Below are positions 15,433 through 26,965 of a stretch of DNA of 32,904 nucleotides, one piece after another. The stretch covers positions 1 through 32,904 of the forward strand of contig SXJR01000573.1 of NCBI GenBank assembly GCA_005779305.1, given 5' to 3'. The notes below the pieces were generated by a model. That model worked only from the letters and a program-made list of their open reading frames with translations, searched no databases and was not told the DNA's origin. The number at the start of each line of letters is the position of its first letter. Positions within the stretch are counted from its first letter, which is position 1. A program made the position numbers and the translations under genes. The DNA is from Myxococcales bacterium. Its GTDB lineage: Bacteria; Myxococcota_A; Polyangia; Haliangiales; Haliangiaceae.

Positions 15433-16662
15433 CTACAGCAGATCTTCGTCCGGATCGATGGTGCTGGTGACGATGCCGGGGGCGAGCGGCGGGTGCAGCC
15501 ACGACGCACGCGGCGGCAAGGTGTCGCCGAGCGCGGTCACGTTGAGAAGGGTGTCGGCCGACGGCGGCGGCAGGATGAACGCGGCCTGCGAGCGGGGCAA
15601 CGCCGCCAGGGCCTGGTCCGCATCGCTGGTGTGACGGACGTTGAGGCCGCCCTCGTGGGCGTCCGGCGCCAGCCCGAGGATGCGATCGAAGATCAGGCCG
15701 TGGAGGACCGAGACCGGGAGCTTGGCGACCATGGGCGTGCCGGCCACCCCCAGCGACTGCGGGTTCACGTGGGCGTCGAGGGTGAGCCGCCAGGCGTCGG
15801 TGTCGCCGGGGAACGCCACCACCATCGCCGGCTGGTGACCGGGCACGTCGGCGAGCGCGGCGGTGGCGGAGGCGGAGTCGCGGGCGCCGCCGACCACCGG
15901 CTCGATGATGAAGTACTCGCGGGCCCGCTCGAGGAAGCGGCGCGCGTCGAAGCCGTCGACGCCGGTGAGCAGACGGTGGCTGGCGCGCACCACCAGGCCG
16001 CCGTCGGCGCCGCTGCACAGGAACGTGGCGACGTACTGCGGCGACGCATACTGCGACAGTCCGCCCTTGGTGGCGGCCTCGAGGCGGTCGCGCACCGCAA
16101 GCGCGGCGGCATAGCGATGATGGCCGTCGGCGATCACCATCTTCCTGGGAGCGATCGCACGCCGCACCTTGCCGATCAGCTCGTTGTCGGAGATGCGGTG
16201 GACGACGTGGCGGACGCCGTCGGCCAGCGTGACATCGAGGGTCGCCGGCTTGCTGTCGACGGTGTGGAGCAGGCGCTCGAGCTCGCCCGACGGATCGGCG
16301 TAGAGCGCGAACGGGTGGGAGGCCTGCATGCGAGTGGTGTCGAGCACCGCGGCCCGCTCGTCGACGATCGCGGGCACCGTGCGCTCGGGCGACAGGATGC
16401 GGGCCTCGGCGGCGGTGGCGATGCGCATGGCGGCGATCACGCCGCGGCGGACCAGCGTGCGCCCGCCCCCGGGCACCGCGAAGTGCTGCGAGTAGCGATA
16501 GATCGCCTTGTACACGTCGCGCACCATCACGCCCGACGCCATCCACTCGGCAGCCGCGCGTGCCGTGGCCTCGGCCGCGCCCGGCACCGGCGATAGCACG
16601 CGGGTCAGATCGATCTTCGCCTTGTCGAACAAGATCCCGCGGAACGGCGCGATGTCCGGCAT
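15433..16662 (-). CDS. DUF1015-family protein
   Basis: 409 aa matching the DUF1015 (COG4198) family throughout. It starts IAPFRGILFDKAKI, continues with VRDVYKAIYRYSQHF, contains the signature IADGHHRYAAAL (about 176-187) and a late FIL...P segment. The family is widespread and cytosolic, often found next to serine biosynthesis genes, but its activity is not firmly established. Here it is last in the minus-strand run after purD, separated by 78 bp that hold a dispersed repeat. No signal peptide or membrane segment. Confidence 0.88.
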   Translation of the reverse strand: MPDIAPFRGILFDKAKIDLTRVLSPVPGAAEATARAAAEWMASGVMVRDVYKAIYRYSQHFAVPGGGRTLVRRGVIAAMRIATAAEARILSPERTVPAIVDERAAVLDTTRMQASHPFALYADPSGELERLLHTVDSKPATLDVTLADGVRHVVHRISDNELIGKVRRAIAPRKMVIADGHHRYAAALAVRDRLEAATKGGLSQYASPQYVATFLCSGADGGLVVRASHRLLTGVDGFDARRFLERAREYFIIEPVVGGARDSASATAALADVPGHQPAMVVAFPGDTDAWRLTLDAHVNPQSLGVAGTPMVAKLPVSVLHGLIFDRILGLAPDAHEGGLNVRHTSDADQALAALPRSQAAFILPPPSADTLLNVTALGDTLPPRASWLHPPLAPGIVTSTIDPDEDLL

Positions 16663-16700
16663 GCCGCCGAGGCTACACCAGAAGCGAGTCGGTGGATTCC

Positions 16701-16761
16701 CCCTGAGCCGGCGCTCCGGTCGCCCTGAGCCGCGCGGGCGTCAGCGAGCGCGAGTCGAAGG
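16701..16761. repeat. Dispersed TTCGAC/CTCAGGGCG-type repeat at purD end
   Basis: CCCTGAGCC appears twice here, followed by GCGAGCGCGAGTCGAAGG. This is the reverse-complement form of the module seen at 32551-32594. It lies between purD and the DUF1015 gene and overlaps the last codons of purD, so it appears to supply the final residues RPSTRAR. Confidence 0.5.
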
Positions 16762-18036
16762 ACGCATTCCGATATCACCACGCACCTGCATCCCCTCCAG
16801 CTCGATCCGCCCCACCGTCGCGTACGCCCGCGCCCGGGCCGCCTCGACGTCCTCACCCAGCGCCGTCACGCCGAGCACCCGCCCACCCGCCGACACGATC
16901 GCCTCGCCCTTGCGCGCGGTCCCGGCATGGAACACCACCACGTCCTCCCCATCAGCGCCCGCGGCCGCCTCCAGCCCGCCGATCACATCGCCACTCCGCG
17001 GCGCCTCCGGGTATCCCGCCGCCGCCACCACCACGCACACGGCCGCCCGCGGATCCCACGACAGCGCGCCGACCTCGAGCTTGCCGGTCGCCGCGCCCAG
17101 CAGCACCGCGCCCAGATCGCCCTCGAGCCGCGCCATCACCGGCTGGGTCTCGGGATCGCCGAAGCGGCAGTTGTACTCCAGCAGCCAAGGCATCCCATCG
17201 CCGTCGATCATCAGACCGGCGTACAGCACACCGCGGTAGTCGATACCCTCGGCGGCGAGCCCGGCCACCGTCGGCGTCAGCACCTCGGCGCGCACCCGGG
17301 CCAGGATCGCGTCGTCGACCCACGTGGGTGACACCGTGCCCATGCCGCCGGTGTTGGGCCCGCGATCACCGTCGAGCAAGGTCTTGTGGTCCTCGGCCGC
17401 CGCCAGGACCTCGACCCGCTCGCCGTCGGTCAGCGCCATCAGCGACACCTCGCGCCCGCTGATGCGCTGCTCGATCACCAGGGTCGCCCCGGCTTCACCG
17501 AACCGGCCGTCGAGCATGGCCCGCGCGGCCGCCCGCGCCTCGGCGGCATCGTCGGCGACCACCACGCCCTTCCCCGCGGCCAGCCCGTCGGCCTTCACCA
17601 CCACGCCAGTCCCCGCCGGCACCGCCCTGGCGGCTAGCTCCTCGATCGCGGCGTCGGCCTCCGCCACGGTCTTGCACACCCGGAACGCCGCCGTGCGAAT
17701 GCCGTGGCGCGCGAAGAGCTGCTTCGAGAAGGCCTTGGAGCCCTCGAGCCGAGCGCCATCGACGCCTGGCCCGAACGTCGGCACCCCGGCGGCCCGGAGC
17801 TTGTCGGCGATCCCCGCACACAGCGGCGCCTCGGGACCGACGACGACCAGATCCACGCCCTCTTCGACCGCGAGCTTCACCTGCCCGTCGAGGTCCATGA
17901 CCTTGACCGGCACGCACCGCGCGATCGCCTCCATCCCGGGATTGCCCGGCGCCGCGAGGACCTCGTGCCCACCCTTCGCCAGCCGCCAAACCAGCGCGTG
18001 CTCTCGTCCACCACTGCCGACGACGAGGATCTTCAT
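16741..18036 (-). CDS. purD: Phosphoribosylamine-glycine ligase
   Basis: 431 aa, the normal length for PurD (GARS), which joins 5-phosphoribosylamine and glycine using ATP in step two of purine synthesis. Seen are [20 protein letters not shown] (about 30-34), VVVGPEAPL, the ATP-grasp [20 protein letters not shown], and the PurD signature RFGDPETQ (291-298). All key motifs are intact. It follows the vWA lipoprotein by 43 bp in the same direction, an unexpected neighbour. The last residues (RPSTRAR) overlap a dispersed repeat and may be a recent extension. Confidence 0.96.
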   Translation of the reverse strand: MKILVVGSGGREHALVWRLAKGGHEVLAAPGNPGMEAIARCVPVKVMDLDGQVKLAVEEGVDLVVVGPEAPLCAGIADKLRAAGVPTFGPGVDGARLEGSKAFSKQLFARHGIRTAAFRVCKTVAEADAAIEELAARAVPAGTGVVVKADGLAAGKGVVVADDAAEARAAARAMLDGRFGEAGATLVIEQRISGREVSLMALTDGERVEVLAAAEDHKTLLDGDRGPNTGGMGTVSPTWVDDAILARVRAEVLTPTVAGLAAEGIDYRGVLYAGLMIDGDGMPWLLEYNCRFGDPETQPVMARLEGDLGAVLLGAATGKLEVGALSWDPRAAVCVVVAAAGYPEAPRSGDVIGGLEAAAGADGEDVVVFHAGTARKGEAIVSAGGRVLGVTALGEDVEAARARAYATVGRIELEGMQVRGDIGMRPSTRAR

Positions 18037-18079
18037 CGCCGCGGAATTACCACCGCCACGAACTCCTGTCGATGGTCGG

Positions 18080-20092
18080 CTATTCCGGAATGTCGACGAC
18101 CGGCGGCACGAGGAAGTAGACCGTGCGTTCGTCGAGCTCGGTGATGCCGTCGCCGATGACCGTCACCGTCGCCTTGTAGAGCTGCGGCGTGTCGGTGGTG
18201 ACGATCGTGGTGTTCATCTTGGGGACCAGCTTCCAGCACACCGGGGTACCGGCGCGGACGTTGAGGTACTGGTCGGGGTAGATGTCGCCGTTGGAGTCCT
18301 GCTGCATGAGGTTGTTGGCGCACAGGGGGGTGCCGAGCTGCAGGGTCTCGAGGTGGTGGATGAACTCGCGCACGGCGTCGACGGTATCGGTCGGGTCGTC
18401 CTGGGGGATGGCGTTGAGATCGAGCGGCACCCCGGAGGCCAGCGTGCGCACGCCGTTCTCGATCGCCGTCGCGGCGTTGGCGTTGGCGCCGTCGAACACC
18501 AGCGGCGCGTTGAAGTTGGCGGCGTCGACGGCGCCGGTGCTGGTCGCCATCATCTGGAGGTCGGTCTGCACGGTCGAGCCGAGCCCGCCCGAGCCCATGA
18601 TGCCCATCAGCTTGGCGCCGCGGGCGTTCATGATCGGCAGGATCACGTTGGCCCAGTCGGGGCACTTGTTGGTGTCGCCGGGCGACAGCGGCACCTCGTC
18701 GGTGGTGAGCAAGATGACCGGCAGCACGCCCTCGCGGAAGCAGGGGTAGCCGAAGGTCTGGTAGCCGGCGGTGCGCGCCGGCGAGCCGGTGCAGGTGAGG
18801 CGCGGCGCCACGCCGGAGAGTCCGCACCCGGTGGCGGCGCCGCTACCGTTGCCGGTGATCGCCGAGTACACGCTGAACACCAGCGGCTCGGCGCAGCAAC
18901 CGGTGGGCTCGTTGATCGCCACGCTGGCGAAGCTGGGGTTAGGCTGGACGTCGACGTGGTTGACGTAGGTGTCGACGCCGCTGCCGGAGTAGCCGACGGT
19001 GCCGGCGCCGGCCCACAGGTCGGGGATGCACTGGCCGGGCTGGCCGGTGCCGAGCGGCGGACAGGTCAGGTTGCGGACCACGGTGGCCAGGTTGTTCCTG
19101 ACCGTGGTGATCTCCGACGTCATCGAGCCCGAGCGGTCGAGGATCACGTACATGTCGAGCGACTGCAGCGTGGTGCGGAACGGCAGGTCGTCGTCCATCG
19201 GCGACGGCGCCTCGTTGTAGGGCATCACGAAGACGAAGTCGCCGTTGGCCTGGGGGTTGTCAGCCGGGTCGAGCGGATCGGTCCCGGCGGTGGCCTCGAT
19301 CAGATCGGAGGCACCGTCGTTGTCGCTGTCGCCGTCGAGCGGATCGGTCTCGGCGCCATCGCGCACGCCGTTGCAGTTGTCGTCCTCGTCGCCGTCGGCG
19401 ACGCCGTCGTTGTCGCTGTCGCGATCGATGAAGTCGGCGCGGGTGTCGTCGTCGCTGTTGCGGGGCGGGCTGACGCTTCCCGACTCGATCTGGTCGGTGC
19501 GGCAATCGCCGTCGGAGTCGAGGTCGCGCCAGTTGCCGGTGCCGTCGTTGTCGAAGTCGAGCGGACCCTCGAACTGGTCGAGGACGGTGTCGCCGTCGGA
19601 GTCGGTGTCGCGGAAGTCGGGGGTACCGTCGTCGTCGCTGTCGATCTCGGCGCCGCCGGCGCCCAGCTCGACGCTGTCGGCGATGTTGTCGCCGTCGTCA
19701 TCGTTGTCGGAGAAGTTGGGGCGAGAGTCACCGTCGGGATCCTCGGTGCCGTCGACGCCGTCGGGCCGACCGTTGTCGTCGGAGTCGGTGTCGCGGAAGT
19801 CCTCGGTGCCGTCGCCATCGGAGTCGAACGGCGGCGTGTTGCGGTCGCCGTCGCCACCCTCGATCGAGTCGGGGATGCCGTCGTTATCGGAGTCGTCGTC
19901 CTCCCAGTCGGGCGTGCCGTCGCCGTCCGAGTCGGTGTTGCTCGACCGGCCCTCATGGGCGTCGGTGATGCCGTCGCCGTCGGCGTCACCCGACGACGGG
20001 TTGTCACCGTCATCAGCGCCGCCGCCACCGCCACAGCCAAACACGGCGACCGCGAGCAGCGCGGCCAGGGTTACGACTCGTGTGGTCTTCAT
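18080..20092 (-). CDS. Surface lipoprotein with TSP3-like repeats and a vWA domain
   Basis: 670 aa from an ATG at 20092 with GAGGAG upstream. The signal ends VFGC (Cys20). Residues about 30-285 are Asp-rich repeats of DxDxDGxxD type (thrombospondin type-3-like), expected to bind many Ca2+ ions and form a stiff stalk. A von Willebrand A-type domain follows from about 312, with the MIDAS motif DRSGSM (Asp319, Ser321, Ser323) complete and several paired cysteines (GCCAEP, CGLSG, PCF). The C-terminal 120 residues are beta-like. Such proteins usually mediate adhesion or binding at the cell surface; the ligand is unknown. It starts 29 bp after the stop of the 1482-aa lipoprotein, so the two are probably co-expressed. 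Confidence 0.85.
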   Translation of the reverse strand: MKTTRVVTLAALLAVAVFGCGGGGGADDGDNPSSGDADGDGITDAHEGRSSNTDSDGDGTPDWEDDDSDNDGIPDSIEGGDGDRNTPPFDSDGDGTEDFRDTDSDDNGRPDGVDGTEDPDGDSRPNFSDNDDDGDNIADSVELGAGGAEIDSDDDGTPDFRDTDSDGDTVLDQFEGPLDFDNDGTGNWRDLDSDGDCRTDQIESGSVSPPRNSDDDTRADFIDRDSDNDGVADGDEDDNCNGVRDGAETDPLDGDSDNDGASDLIEATAGTDPLDPADNPQANGDFVFVMPYNEAPSPMDDDLPFRTTLQSLDMYVILDRSGSMTSEITTVRNNLATVVRNLTCPPLGTGQPGQCIPDLWAGAGTVGYSGSGVDTYVNHVDVQPNPSFASVAINEPTGCCAEPLVFSVYSAITGNGSGAATGCGLSGVAPRLTCTGSPARTAGYQTFGYPCFREGVLPVILLTTDEVPLSPGDTNKCPDWANVILPIMNARGAKLMGIMGSGGLGSTVQTDLQMMATSTGAVDAANFNAPLVFDGANANAATAIENGVRTLASGVPLDLNAIPQDDPTDTVDAVREFIHHLETLQLGTPLCANNLMQQDSNGDIYPDQYLNVRAGTPVCWKLVPKMNTTIVTTDTPQLYKATVTVIGDGITELDERTVYFLVPPVVDIPE

Positions 20093-20121
20093 CGTGTCTC
20101 CTCGTCGTCCTCGAATCGAAG

Positions 20122-23100
20122 CTAGTTGCACACGCCGGCCGTGCAGGTGCCGGCGCACCGCAGGAGGCCGCTGGCGAAGAGCGGGCTGGTGCATGCCTGA
20201 CCGGCCGCGACCGTGCCGGTCACGTTGAGCGTGAAGCCGCCCTGCTGTCCGTTGTAGCCGTCGACCAGGATGAAGTACGTCCCGGCCGCGACATTGGCGC
20301 GGGTGATCAGCGACAGGAACCCGGTGCCCGAGTCGTCATCGCACTGGAGCTGCATGCCGCAGCTCTGGTCCATGAACATGAGGATGGTGTCGGTGAGCGG
20401 CGTCGAGCCCTCGGTGTCGATGGTCAGCGTCTGCACCGGCACCGGCAGGGTCAGCGCGAACGGAACCTCGGCGCCGTTGAGGCCCTGACACGTGGGCGTG
20501 AAGTTGTTGGCCGCGCCAACGTTGGTGCCGCTGGACACGCCGGCGGTGATGATCGTGGCCGGGTCGGCCTCGCCGATGCAGGTGAACTCGGACGGCGACG
20601 CCGCCGAGAGGCAGCCGGTGTCGAGCGGGTAGTCGATGAAGCCGTCGCCGTCGTCGTCGACGTCGTTGGCGCAGGCCGGGCAACCCGCCATCGGGGTCGG
20701 GAAGCAGGTGTCGGCCTCGTCGTTGTCCGAGATGTCGACGCAGCCGGGATCGTCAGGGTAGCCGTTGGCACCGTCGCCATCGGCGTCGACGAGGTCGTTG
20801 CAGACGGTCGGGCGACAGGTCTCGGCGCCGGTGGTGCCGCCGCAGGTGTAGCCGGTGGTGCAGATGTAGAACGGCGCGCCCGGTGTACAGGCGGCACCGC
20901 CGGGCAGCTCGCCCTGCACGTTGAGGTTGTAGGCGCCGGTCAGGTTCTTGTCGTCGACGATGATGAAGTACTCGCCCTGGCTCACGTTGTTGAGCAAGAC
21001 CCGCGAGTCGCCGTTGCCGGCGGCGTTGTCGTCGCAGGCCAGGTCGGTGCCCGTGCAGTTGGTTCGGCGCACCGCCACCACGGTGTCGAGCGCCGAGCCG
21101 ATGGTGTCGACCCGCAGCCGGGCCAGCGGACGATCGACGATGAAGCGATAGATCTCGTCGCGGCCGTTGGTGCCGCACGACAGCGCCAGGTCGTTGAGGC
21201 GCGTGTTCATGGTGGCATTCACGACGTTGGCGCTGAACGTGAGGATGGGATCGGCCGAGGTGCACACGGCGGCCTCGACGTTGTCCGCCGCCGACGCACA
21301 GGTCGGATCCATCGGGTAGTCGGTGAAGCCGTCCAGGTCGTTGTCCACGTCGTCGCTGCAGATCGGGCAGCCCGCCATCGGGGTCGGGAAGCAGGTATCA
21401 GCCTCGTCGGGGTCGCTGACCGAGGTGCAGCCCGGATCGGTCGGGAAGCCGGGGAAGCCGTCGCCGTCCGCGTCGACCGTGTCGTTGCACGGACCGGGCA
21501 CGCAGGTCTCGGACCCGGCGGCGCCGGCGCAGATATAGGCGTCCGGGCACACGAAGATCGTGCTGGCCGGGTCGCACGACGCGCTGACCGGCAGCATGGC
21601 CTTGATGTTGAGGTTGTACGTGGAGTTGGCGCTGGTCTTGTCGTCGACCACGATGTAGTACTCGCCGATCGCCGGGTTGGCGATGGTGGCGATCGACGCG
21701 GTGCCGGCGCCGGGGCCATTGTCGTTGCAGACCAGGTCGGCCGCGCCACAGTCGCTGCGACGGATCGCGACCACGGTGTCGAGCGCCGAGCCAATGGTAT
21801 CGACGCGGAGCTGAGTCACCAGCCGGTCGAGGACCAGGCGATAGACCTCGTCGCGAGCGTTGGTGCCGCACGACAGGGTCAGATCGTTGGCCCGTCCGGT
21901 CGTCACGGCGCCAGCGACCTGGCCGGTCACGTTGATGACCGCGTCGGTCGACGCGCACTGGATCTCGCTGCCGTCGTTGGCCGAGACGCAGCCCGGATCC
22001 ACCGGGTAGTCGATCCACGGGTCACCGTCGTCGGAGACGTCGTTCGAGCACTGCGGGCACATCGGGCCCAGCGGGCAGTCGTCCGACTCGTCAGGATCCG
22101 AGACGTCGACGCACCCAGGGTCGGTCGGGAAGCCGGGGAAGCCGTCGCCGTCCTGATCGATGGTGTCGTTGCACGCCGCCGGCTGGCAGGTCTCGAGGCC
22201 GGGCGCACCGATGCAGGCGTGGGCCGACGGGCACACGAACAAGGTCGAAGCCGGGCTGCACGAGGCGCCGACCTGGAGCGTGCCGCGCACGTTGAGGTTG
22301 TAGGTGCCGGGGCTGGCGACGAAGCGGTCCTCGACGATGATGAAGTACTCACCGACGCTCACGTTGGTGAGGTTGATGAGCGAGTCACCGTTGAGCGCGG
22401 TGTTGTCGTCGCAGGCCAGATCGGCCCCGTTGCAGGTGCCGACCCGCACGTTGACCACGGTGTCGAGCACCGAGCCGAGGGTATCGATGCGCAGGTTGGT
22501 CAGCGGCCGCGGCACGATCAGGCGGTAGATCTCGTCGCGACCGTTGGCGCCGCACGACGGCGCCGCGTCGTTGAAGCGGCTGCCGATGCCGCCGACGCCG
22601 GCGAGGTTGCCGGTGAACGGGATCACCGGGTCGAACGAGGTGCACGGGGCCAGCTCGCTGGCCTGGGCGGCGAAGCCGCAGCCCGGGTCGTTGGGATAGT
22701 CGATGAAGGTGTCGGTGTCGTCGTCGACGTCGTTGGCACAGGCCGGGCAGCCGACGCCCACGGTCGGGAAGCAAGCGTCGCTCTCGTCGTCATCGGAGCT
22801 GTCGACGCAGCCCGGATCGCTCGGGAAGCCGGGCAAGCCGTCGCCGTCTTCGTCGACGGTGTCGTTGCACGCCACCGGCGTGCAGGTGGCGCCCGGCACC
22901 GTGCCGGTGCACTGGTAGCCGGGGCCACAGGCGAAGGCGGTCGAGGCCGGATCGCAGGCCGAGCCGTTGGCCCACACGCCGCTGACGTTGAGGTTGTACT
23001 GGCCGCTGGTGTTCTTGTCGTCGACGACGATGTAGTAGTCGCCGACCTGGAGGTCGATCAGGTACAGGGACGAGTCGCCGCTGCCGGCGCTGTCGTCGTC

Positions 23101-24570
23101 GCACTGCAGATCGAAGCCGGTGCAGCTCGAGCGGCGCAGCGAGAGCGCGGTGTCGATGGTCGAGCCGATGGTGTCGACGCGGATCTCGGCCAGGGCCGCG
23201 CTGACCCGCAGGAGCCAGACCTCGTCGCGGCCGTTGGTGCCGCAGGTGAGCGTCAGGTCGTTGGTCAGCGAGGCCGTGCTCTGGGCGGTGACGTTGCCGG
23301 TGAACAGGCGAACGGGATCGGCGCCGACGCAGTTGAACTCGCTCACCGCGCTGGCCGAAGCGCAGCTGGTGTCGGCCGGGAAGTCGGTCTGGCCGTCGTT
23401 GTCGTCGTCGACGCCGTTGCCGCACGCCGGGCAGCCGGCGCCCGGGCAGGTGTCGGACTCGTCGGCGTCGAGGGCCGAGGTGCACCCCGGATCGTTGGGG
23501 AAGTCGATGTCGGTGTCGCCGTCGTCGTCACGGCCGTCGCCACACACCGGCAGCTCGCAGCTCATGCCGGTCCCGCCCGCGGGTACGCGGCAGATGTGGT
23601 CGGGCGCGCACTCGCTCTCCATGGTGCAGGCCGCGCCCAGAGCGGCGTGCCGGGTGACGCGCAGGACGTAGCCGCCCGACGTCGCGGGGCCGCGGGCGTC
23701 CACGACCAGGAAGTAGGTGCCGGGATCGACGGTGACGGTGAACGACGAGTCGGTGTTGGTCGGGCCGATGTCGTTGTTGCAGACCAGCTCGGTGGTGGTG
23801 TTGGTGCACGCGCGGCGCAGGTAGAGGACGGTGTCGGCGGTGGTCGCCGGATCGTCGGTCGAGGCGACCAGGGTCTCGCGCTGGGCCACGGTGATCACGT
23901 AGACCGCCTCGGTGCCGGTGCCGACCGCCCCGGTGCAGCGCACCGGCATGAGGTTGGAGATGCCGGTGCCGAGGGTGCCGCTGACCATGCCGTTGGCCGG
24001 CAAGGGCAGGACCGAGGTGCCGTTGCCGCATGCGTTGGGCGAGATATCGAGCTCGGTATTGTCGGCCGCCGACGTGCAGTTCGTGTCGCCGCCGCCGAAG
24101 TCGATCATACCGTCGAAGTCGTTGTCCTGACCATCGCCGCACTCGGGGCAGTTGGGGCCGCTCGGGCAGTCGTCGGTCTCGCTGTCCTGGTTGGGCACCA
24201 GGCAGCCAGGGTCGTTGGGGAAGTCGATCTTGCCGTCGCCGTCGTTGTCGCGATCATCGTCGCAGTCGGGCAGGCCTGAGCCGAACTCGTCGGTGTCGGA
24301 GTCGCTCTCGCAGCCCGGATCGTCGGGGAAGTCGGTCAGGCCGTCGTTGTCGTCGTCGAGGCCGTTGTTGCAGGCGACCGTCGGATCCTGGTTCTCGCGA
24401 TCGTTGCCGGCCATACACGCCGGGTCGGCGTCGTCGGTGAGGCCGTCGAGGTCGTTGTCGACGTTGTCCTCACACTCGGGCGTCTCACTGCCGCCGCCGC
24501 AACCCGAACCAACAACGAGGACCGCGAAGCCAACCGCGGCCAGAAGACGTAGGAGTGCTGAGGAACCCAT
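20122..24570 (-). CDS. Giant surface lipoprotein with six PPC-like repeats
   Basis: 1482 aa with an N-terminal signal and Cys24 (VVGSGC). The N-terminus has four short Cys/Asp modules of the type CxNGxDDDxDGLxDFPxDPGC. Then come six units of about 230 residues, each with a PPC-like beta-sandwich (G-RDE-YR, [12 protein letters not shown], [19 protein letters not shown]) and a Cys-rich linker (CNDTVDxDGDGxPGFPxDPGC; ACANDVDDD). At DNA level the middle repeats recur with periods of 693, 684 and 690 bp. PPC domains (bacterial pre-peptidase C-terminal) are usually found in secreted proteins; the Asp-rich modules likely bind Ca2+. Probably a long extracellular fibre or coat protein; no catalytic domain is seen. 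It is downstream of purH by 83 bp. An RBS-like GGGAGGA lies rather far from the ATG. Confidence 0.88.
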   Translation of the reverse strand: MGSSALLRLLAAVGFAVLVVGSGCGGGSETPECEDNVDNDLDGLTDDADPACMAGNDRENQDPTVACNNGLDDDNDGLTDFPDDPGCESDSDTDEFGSGLPDCDDDRDNDGDGKIDFPNDPGCLVPNQDSETDDCPSGPNCPECGDGQDNDFDGMIDFGGGDTNCTSAADNTELDISPNACGNGTSVLPLPANGMVSGTLGTGISNLMPVRCTGAVGTGTEAVYVITVAQRETLVASTDDPATTADTVLYLRRACTNTTTELVCNNDIGPTNTDSSFTVTVDPGTYFLVVDARGPATSGGYVLRVTRHAALGAACTMESECAPDHICRVPAGGTGMSCELPVCGDGRDDDGDTDIDFPNDPGCTSALDADESDTCPGAGCPACGNGVDDDNDGQTDFPADTSCASASAVSEFNCVGADPVRLFTGNVTAQSTASLTNDLTLTCGTNGRDEVWLLRVSAALAEIRVDTIGSTIDTALSLRRSSCTGFDLQCDDDSAGSGDSSLYLIDLQVGDYYIVVDDKNTSGQYNLNVSGVWANGSACDPASTAFACGPGYQCTGTVPGATCTPVACNDTVDEDGDGLPGFPSDPGCVDSSDDDESDACFPTVGVGCPACANDVDDDTDTFIDYPNDPGCGFAAQASELAPCTSFDPVIPFTGNLAGVGGIGSRFNDAAPSCGANGRDEIYRLIVPRPLTNLRIDTLGSVLDTVVNVRVGTCNGADLACDDNTALNGDSLINLTNVSVGEYFIIVEDRFVASPGTYNLNVRGTLQVGASCSPASTLFVCPSAHACIGAPGLETCQPAACNDTIDQDGDGFPGFPTDPGCVDVSDPDESDDCPLGPMCPQCSNDVSDDGDPWIDYPVDPGCVSANDGSEIQCASTDAVINVTGQVAGAVTTGRANDLTLSCGTNARDEVYRLVLDRLVTQLRVDTIGSALDTVVAIRRSDCGAADLVCNDNGPGAGTASIATIANPAIGEYYIVVDDKTSANSTYNLNIKAMLPVSASCDPASTIFVCPDAYICAGAAGSETCVPGPCNDTVDADGDGFPGFPTDPGCTSVSDPDEADTCFPTPMAGCPICSDDVDNDLDGFTDYPMDPTCASAADNVEAAVCTSADPILTFSANVVNATMNTRLNDLALSCGTNGRDEIYRFIVDRPLARLRVDTIGSALDTVVAVRRTNCTGTDLACDDNAAGNGDSRVLLNNVSQGEYFIIVDDKNLTGAYNLNVQGELPGGAACTPGAPFYICTTGYTCGGTTGAETCRPTVCNDLVDADGDGANGYPDDPGCVDISDNDEADTCFPTPMAGCPACANDVDDDGDGFIDYPLDTGCLSAASPSEFTCIGEADPATIITAGVSSGTNVGAANNFTPTCQGLNGAEVPFALTLPVPVQTLTIDTEGSTPLTDTILMFMDQSCGMQLQCDDDSGTGFLSLITRANVAAGTYFILVDGYNGQQGGFTLNVTGTVAAGQACTSPLFASGLLRCAGTCTAGVCN

Positions 24571-24653
24571 GCGAATGGCGCAGCCTTGCCAGTTTCCTCC
24601 CGCTAGTCAATGGCTGCGACAGACGTGCGTGCGCCGGAATACAGGAGCCGGTC

Positions 24654-26258
24654 TCAGTGTCGAAAATGACGCATTCCGGTGAAGACCATGGCAAGGCCGT
24701 GCTCGTCGGCGGCGGCGATGACCTCCTCGTCACGGACCGATCCCCCCGGCTGGGCCACTGCGGTGGCGCCGGCCCGGGCCAGCACGTCGACCCCGTCGCG
24801 GAACGGGAAGACCGCGTCGGAGGCGACGGCGCTGCCGGCCAGCGCCGCGCCGGCCTTGAGCTCGCAGATCGTCACCGAGTCGACCCGGCGCATCTGGCCG
24901 GCGCCGATGGCGAGGGTGACGCCGCCTCTCGCGAACACGATCGCGTTCGACTTGACGTGCTTGGCGACGGTCCAGGCGAAGGCGAGATCCTCGCGCTCGG
25001 CGTCGGTCGGCGCCCGCCGGGTGGCGACCTTGGCGGTGCGCACGTCGACCAGACCGGTGTCGGCGCTCTGCACCAGCGCACCACCGGCCACCGAGCGCAC
25101 GACCGCGACCGCGTCGCCGGTGCGCGGCGTCCAGTCGCCGACGGCGCGCACCAGGCGCAGGTTCTTCTTGGCCGCCAGCGTCGTCCGCGCCTCGTCGGAA
25201 TACTCGGGCGCGACCACGCACTCGAGGAAGGTCTCGGCCAGGAGCGCCGCCAGGGCCCCGTCGACCGGCCGGTTGACGGCGACGATGCCGCCGAACGCCG
25301 ACACCGGATCGGCGGCGCGGGCCCGCTCGTAGGCCGCGGCCGGCGTGGCGCCCAGCGCCACGCCGCACGGGTTGTTGTGTTTCACCACCACCGCGGCGCA
25401 GTCGCGGAGCTCGAGCGCCAGCCCGAGGGCGGCGTCGAGATCGAGGATGTTGTTGTACGAGAGCTGCTTGCCGCCCAGGACCTCGCCGCGAGCGATGGTG
25501 GGCCGGCTCGCCGGCCAGCCGCCCAGCGGGGTGCGGGAGTCGGCGTAGAAAGCCGCGCTCGGGTGAGGGTTCTCGCCGTAGCGCAGGTCGTAGAGCTTGT
25601 GCCACTGCACACCGACGGTGTCGGGGTAGGCCCGGCGCGTCGGCGAGCTCTCGGGCGCGAGGGCGGCGGCCTCGTCGATCGACGACAGGTAAGCTGCGAT
25701 GGCGGCGTCGTAGGCCGAGGTGTGGGCGTAGACCTTGCGGGCCAGGCCGAGCCGGCGCTGGGCCGAGAGCGCGCCGCCGCCCGCCTTCAGCTCGGCGATG
25801 ACCGCGGCATAGTCCTCGGGATCGACCACGACCGTGACCCGCTCGTGGTTCTTGGCCGCCGAGCGCAGCATGGCCGGCCCACCGATGTCGAGGTTCTCGA
25901 TGGCGTCGCCGAAGACCACGCCGGCCCGGGCGAGGGTGGCCTCGAAGGGTTAGAGGTTCACCACCTCCTCGTCGATGGGCTCGATGCCGTGGGCCGCCAT
26001 CTCGGCCTCGTGGGCCGGCGTCGGCCGACCGAGCAGGCCGCCGTGGACGCGGGGGTGGAGCGTCTTGACCCGCCCGTCCAGGATCTCGGGCGCGCCGGTG
26101 AACTCCGAGACCTGCGTGACCGGCAACCCGGCGTCGGTCAGGGCCTTGGCCGTGCCGCCGGTGGAGAGGAGCACCACGTCGAGCTCGCGAAGGGCACGAG
26201 CCAGCTCGACCAGGCCCCGCTTGTCCGAAACCGAAAGGAGGGCACGGCGAACGCGCAT
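24654..26258 (-). pseudogene. purH: Bifunctional AICAR transformylase/IMP cyclohydrolase, interrupted by one in-frame stop
   Basis: The frame from ATG 26258 to 24654 is 534 codons, the normal PurH length (last two steps of IMP synthesis). It is broken only by TAA at 25950-25952, codon 103. Before it, the IMP cyclohydrolase part is intact: [31 protein letters not shown]. The sequence reaches VVNL and, after the stop, continues [29 protein letters not shown] in the same frame, so the stop replaces the Tyr of VVNLYPF (one base, TAC to TAA). The transformylase part is complete ([39 protein letters not shown]). The preceding residues IDEE differ from the family's usual hydrophobic strand. Sequencing error, recent mutation and split expression are all possible. 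Confidence 0.9.
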
Positions 26259-26273
26259 GAGCGCGCTGTTACA

Positions 26274-26900
26274 TCACTGACCTGGCCGTCGCAACAGACA
26301 CGCGCCGATCTCGTCGGGTGAGGGCGAGGACATCTTGAGCTTGAGCAGCCCGCGCACCTCGACCTGACGGATGCGCTCCCGGGTCAGGTTCATGATCTCG
26401 CCGACCTCCTCGAGGGTGATGCCGCCGCGCTGGGCGACATCGAGCGAGCAGGTGTCCTTCATGTCCCACGGCTCGAGATCGGGGAAGTTGATCTTGATCG
26501 AGCCGGTCTCGGGGTTGACGTCGAGGTAGAGGTGGAACTTGCACGCCACCCAGGGGCAGGGGCGGAGCTCCTCCGCGCACTCGGCGCGGGTCTTGGGCCG
26601 CTGGTCGTCGACCGGCGGGAACATGAGCGCGCCCAGCCGGAGCTCCTCGCGGGTGAGGCGCTTCATGGCGATGGTCTTCGAGCGCGGACGGGTGCGGCGG
26701 CGGCGGCGGCGGATCTTGCGGCTGACCTCGGGGAGGTCGCCGCCGGCGGTCGGCTCGGCGTCCTCGGCGTCGTCACCGTCGTCGGCGTCGTCGTCGTCGT
26801 CGTCGTCGTCCTCGACGCCGTCACCCTTGGCGTCGTCGTCGGCGTCAACGGCAGTGGCGGCCACCCTCTCGTCCTCGTCCTCGTCGTGGTTGGCGCTCAT
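26274..26900 (-). CDS. Sigma-70 region 4-like DNA-binding regulator
   Basis: 208 aa. The first 50 residues are acidic low-complexity, including eight Asp from a (GTC)8 tract at 26787-26810. A short RRRRRR patch follows (about 64-69). The conserved part (80-190) has [16 protein letters not shown], a PDLEPWD stretch, and a helix-turn-helix [19 protein letters not shown] (161-179) typical of sigma-70 region 4, which contacts the -35 element. Regions 1-3 are absent, so it cannot act as a full sigma factor; it may bind DNA or RNA polymerase as an accessory. It sits between a MerR-type gene (65 bp) and purH (15 bp), implying one transcript. Confidence 0.85.
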   Translation of the reverse strand: MSANHDEDEDERVAATAVDADDDAKGDGVEDDDDDDDDADDGDDAEDAEPTAGGDLPEVSRKIRRRRRRTRPRSKTIAMKRLTREELRLGALMFPPVDDQRPKTRAECAEELRPCPWVACKFHLYLDVNPETGSIKINFPDLEPWDMKDTCSLDVAQRGGITLEEVGEIMNLTRERIRQVEVRGLLKLKMSSPSPDEIGACLLRRPGQ

Positions 26901-26965
26901 GTTCGGTCTCCTGGTTCGGTGCCCTTCGGGAATCGCCGCCGGCCGGGGCCGGCGCTGGTGAATCG

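Noticed and set aside
17324-20125. A 933-codon plus-strand open frame
   Set aside because: It runs through the antisense of purD and the vWA lipoprotein and shows only low-complexity Val/Gly/Asp/Arg/Ala sequence.
20080-24279. A 1399-codon plus-strand open frame opposite the giant lipoprotein
   Set aside because: It is the antisense reading of a repeat-rich gene with a fixed GC-rich codon pattern. It is dominated by Val/Ala/Gly/Arg/Asp with no motifs, while the minus strand has a signal peptide and clear repeat domains.
25950-25952. UAA reassigned to an amino acid
   Set aside because: Other genes in the window end at ordinary TAA, TAG and TGA codons and no other in-frame TAA interrupts a conserved domain. 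A single mutation or error is simpler.
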